This document shows positions 5,261-5,974 of a DNA stretch of 5,974 bases, piece after piece. The DNA comes from an uncultured Campylobacter sp. (GTDB lineage Bacteria; Campylobacterota; Campylobacteria; Campylobacterales; Campylobacteraceae), in contig CASFHJ010000009.1 of the NCBI GenBank assembly GCA_949294425.1, positions 1 to 5,974 on the forward strand, written 5' to 3'. Numbering within the stretch: the first letter of the stretch is position 1; each line of letters opens with the position of its first letter. Below the pieces are notes generated by a model. That model was not told where the DNA came from and did no database searches. It saw only the letters and a program-made list of their open reading frames with translations. A program made the position numbers and the translations under genes.

Positions 5261-5974
5261 AAATTCCAAAATAGAAGTTGATTTTAAAGAGGCTGTTTTA
5301 AACCCTAGCACAGATGATAAATCCTTATACGCACCAAAAGAGCTACCTAAGCTTAATATTAAAGACTTAAAAAATTTATCCTATAGGGACTTTGCCTTAA
5401 AATTTATACAAAGCTTTGATTTTGATGTAGATGATGAAATTTTTAAAAAAGCCTTAAATTCTTATGATAGCTTTGATGATAAAACTTGTCCCATACATCT
5501 TTTCGAGCTTAGTGATAAAATTTATATAAATGAGCTTTATCATGGACCTACTAGAGCCTTTAAGGATATAGCCTTGCAGCCATTTGGGGTTTTATTAGAT
5601 GAGCTTAGTGAGGATAAAAATTTTCTAATACTTTGTGCAACCAGTGGAGATACAGGACCAGCCACCCTAAAGGCTTTTGAAAATAAAAAAAATATAAAGG
5701 CACTTTGTATTTATCCTCATCTTGGAACAAGCCAAATTCAAGCCCTACAAATGAATAGCATGAAGGCAAAAAATTTAAAGGTTTTTCCTATAGATGCTGA
5801 TTTTGATTCTGCGCAAAGCATAGTAAAAGAGCTTTTAAACGATAGGGATTTTTTAAAGGATCTTAGTAGTTGTGATTATAATTTATCTGTGGCAAATTCT
5901 GTAAATTTTGCTAGAATTTTATTTCAAAGCATATATCATTACTACGCTACTTTGAAATTTGATGAAGATATAGA
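5241..5974 (+). CDS. thrC: Threonine synthase, PLP-dependent (3' end outside window)
   Basis: ThrC converts O-phosphohomoserine and water to threonine and phosphate, the last step of threonine synthesis. I translated 244 codons from the ATG at 5241, open to the right edge, about half of the usual 450-470 residues. The visible part includes the N-terminal domain, ELYHGPTRAFKDIALQPFG (98-116) with lysine 108 as the predicted pyridoxal-phosphate Schiff-base residue, ATSGDTGPATLKAF (133-146) which cradles the cofactor phosphate, YPHLGTSQIQALQM (158-171), and SVANSVNFARILFQ (216-229), where the asparagine motif is typical of the class shared by enteric bacteria and fungi. The start is supported by AAGGA at 5231-5235. 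The frame differs from lpxK, which ends at 5260. The C-terminal half and downstream neighbour (kdsB in C. jejuni, from memory) lie beyond the window. Confidence 0.96.
   Translation, partial: MKLVRTRNSKIEVDFKEAVLNPSTDDKSLYAPKELPKLNIKDLKNLSYRDFALKFIQSFDFDVDDEIFKKALNSYDSFDDKTCPIHLFELSDKIYINELYHGPTRAFKDIALQPFGVLLDELSEDKNFLILCATSGDTGPATLKAFENKKNIKALCIYPHLGTSQIQALQMNSMKAKNLKVFPIDADFDSAQSIVKELLNDRDFLKDLSSCDYNLSVANSVNFARILFQSIYHYYATLKFDEDI

Noticed and set aside
1..5974. CRISPR array, tRNA/rRNA, insertion sequence, toxin-antitoxin or defence genes
   Set aside because: No regularly spaced repeats, no cloverleaf or rRNA-like GC-richer segment, no transposase motifs and no gene of those families; nearly every base is assigned to a housekeeping-type gene or a short promoter gap.

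Overview
The window is a strongly AT-rich, almost fully coding piece of bacterial chromosome. Long T/A runs, TATAAT-type -10 boxes without a classical -35, tight gene packing and the protein repertoire (HemN, a DUF2603/UPF0763 protein, and the order small hydrophobic protein / metallo-beta-lactamase hydrolase / nadE / lpxK / thrC) point to Campylobacter or a close Campylobacterota relative. From memory, the second half matches the C. jejuni order Cj0808c-Cj0809c-nadE-lpxK-thrC, and hemN next to a DUF2603 gene is also seen in that group. The species cannot be fixed from the sequence alone.

Layout: (1) 1-1053, minus strand: a two-gene unit of a DUF2603 gene followed by hemN (oxygen-independent coproporphyrinogen III oxidase, cut by the left window edge), joined by a 4-base ATGA overlap. 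(2) 1054-1174: a 121-base divergent promoter region with one -10 box per strand and a small inverted repeat midway between them. (3) 1175-2596, plus strand: an SLC13/DASS-family membrane permease with a TTG start. (4) 2597-3516, minus strand: a small membrane protein and, upstream of it, a glyoxalase-II-like metallo-beta-lactamase hydrolase, linked by a TAATG overlap; the membrane-protein stop directly abuts the permease stop. (5) 3517-3576: a 60-base divergent promoter region with overlapping -10-like boxes on the two strands. (6) 3577-5974, plus strand: nadE, lpxK and thrC (cut by the right edge), overlapping by 11 and 20 bases.

The genes are mostly housekeeping: haem synthesis, NAD synthesis, lipid A 4'-phosphorylation and threonine synthesis, plus an anion/dicarboxylate-type transporter and two accessory proteins of uncertain substrate. 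The right-hand cluster is probably one transcript with translational coupling rather than a single pathway. I found no RNA gene, CRISPR array, insertion sequence, prophage, toxin-antitoxin pair or defence system, and no convincing evidence of a novel system. The most rewarding items are the two compact divergent promoters, the altered ion/substrate-site motif in the permease, the poor ribosome-binding sites of nadE and lpxK, and the divergent Walker-B-region motif in LpxK.
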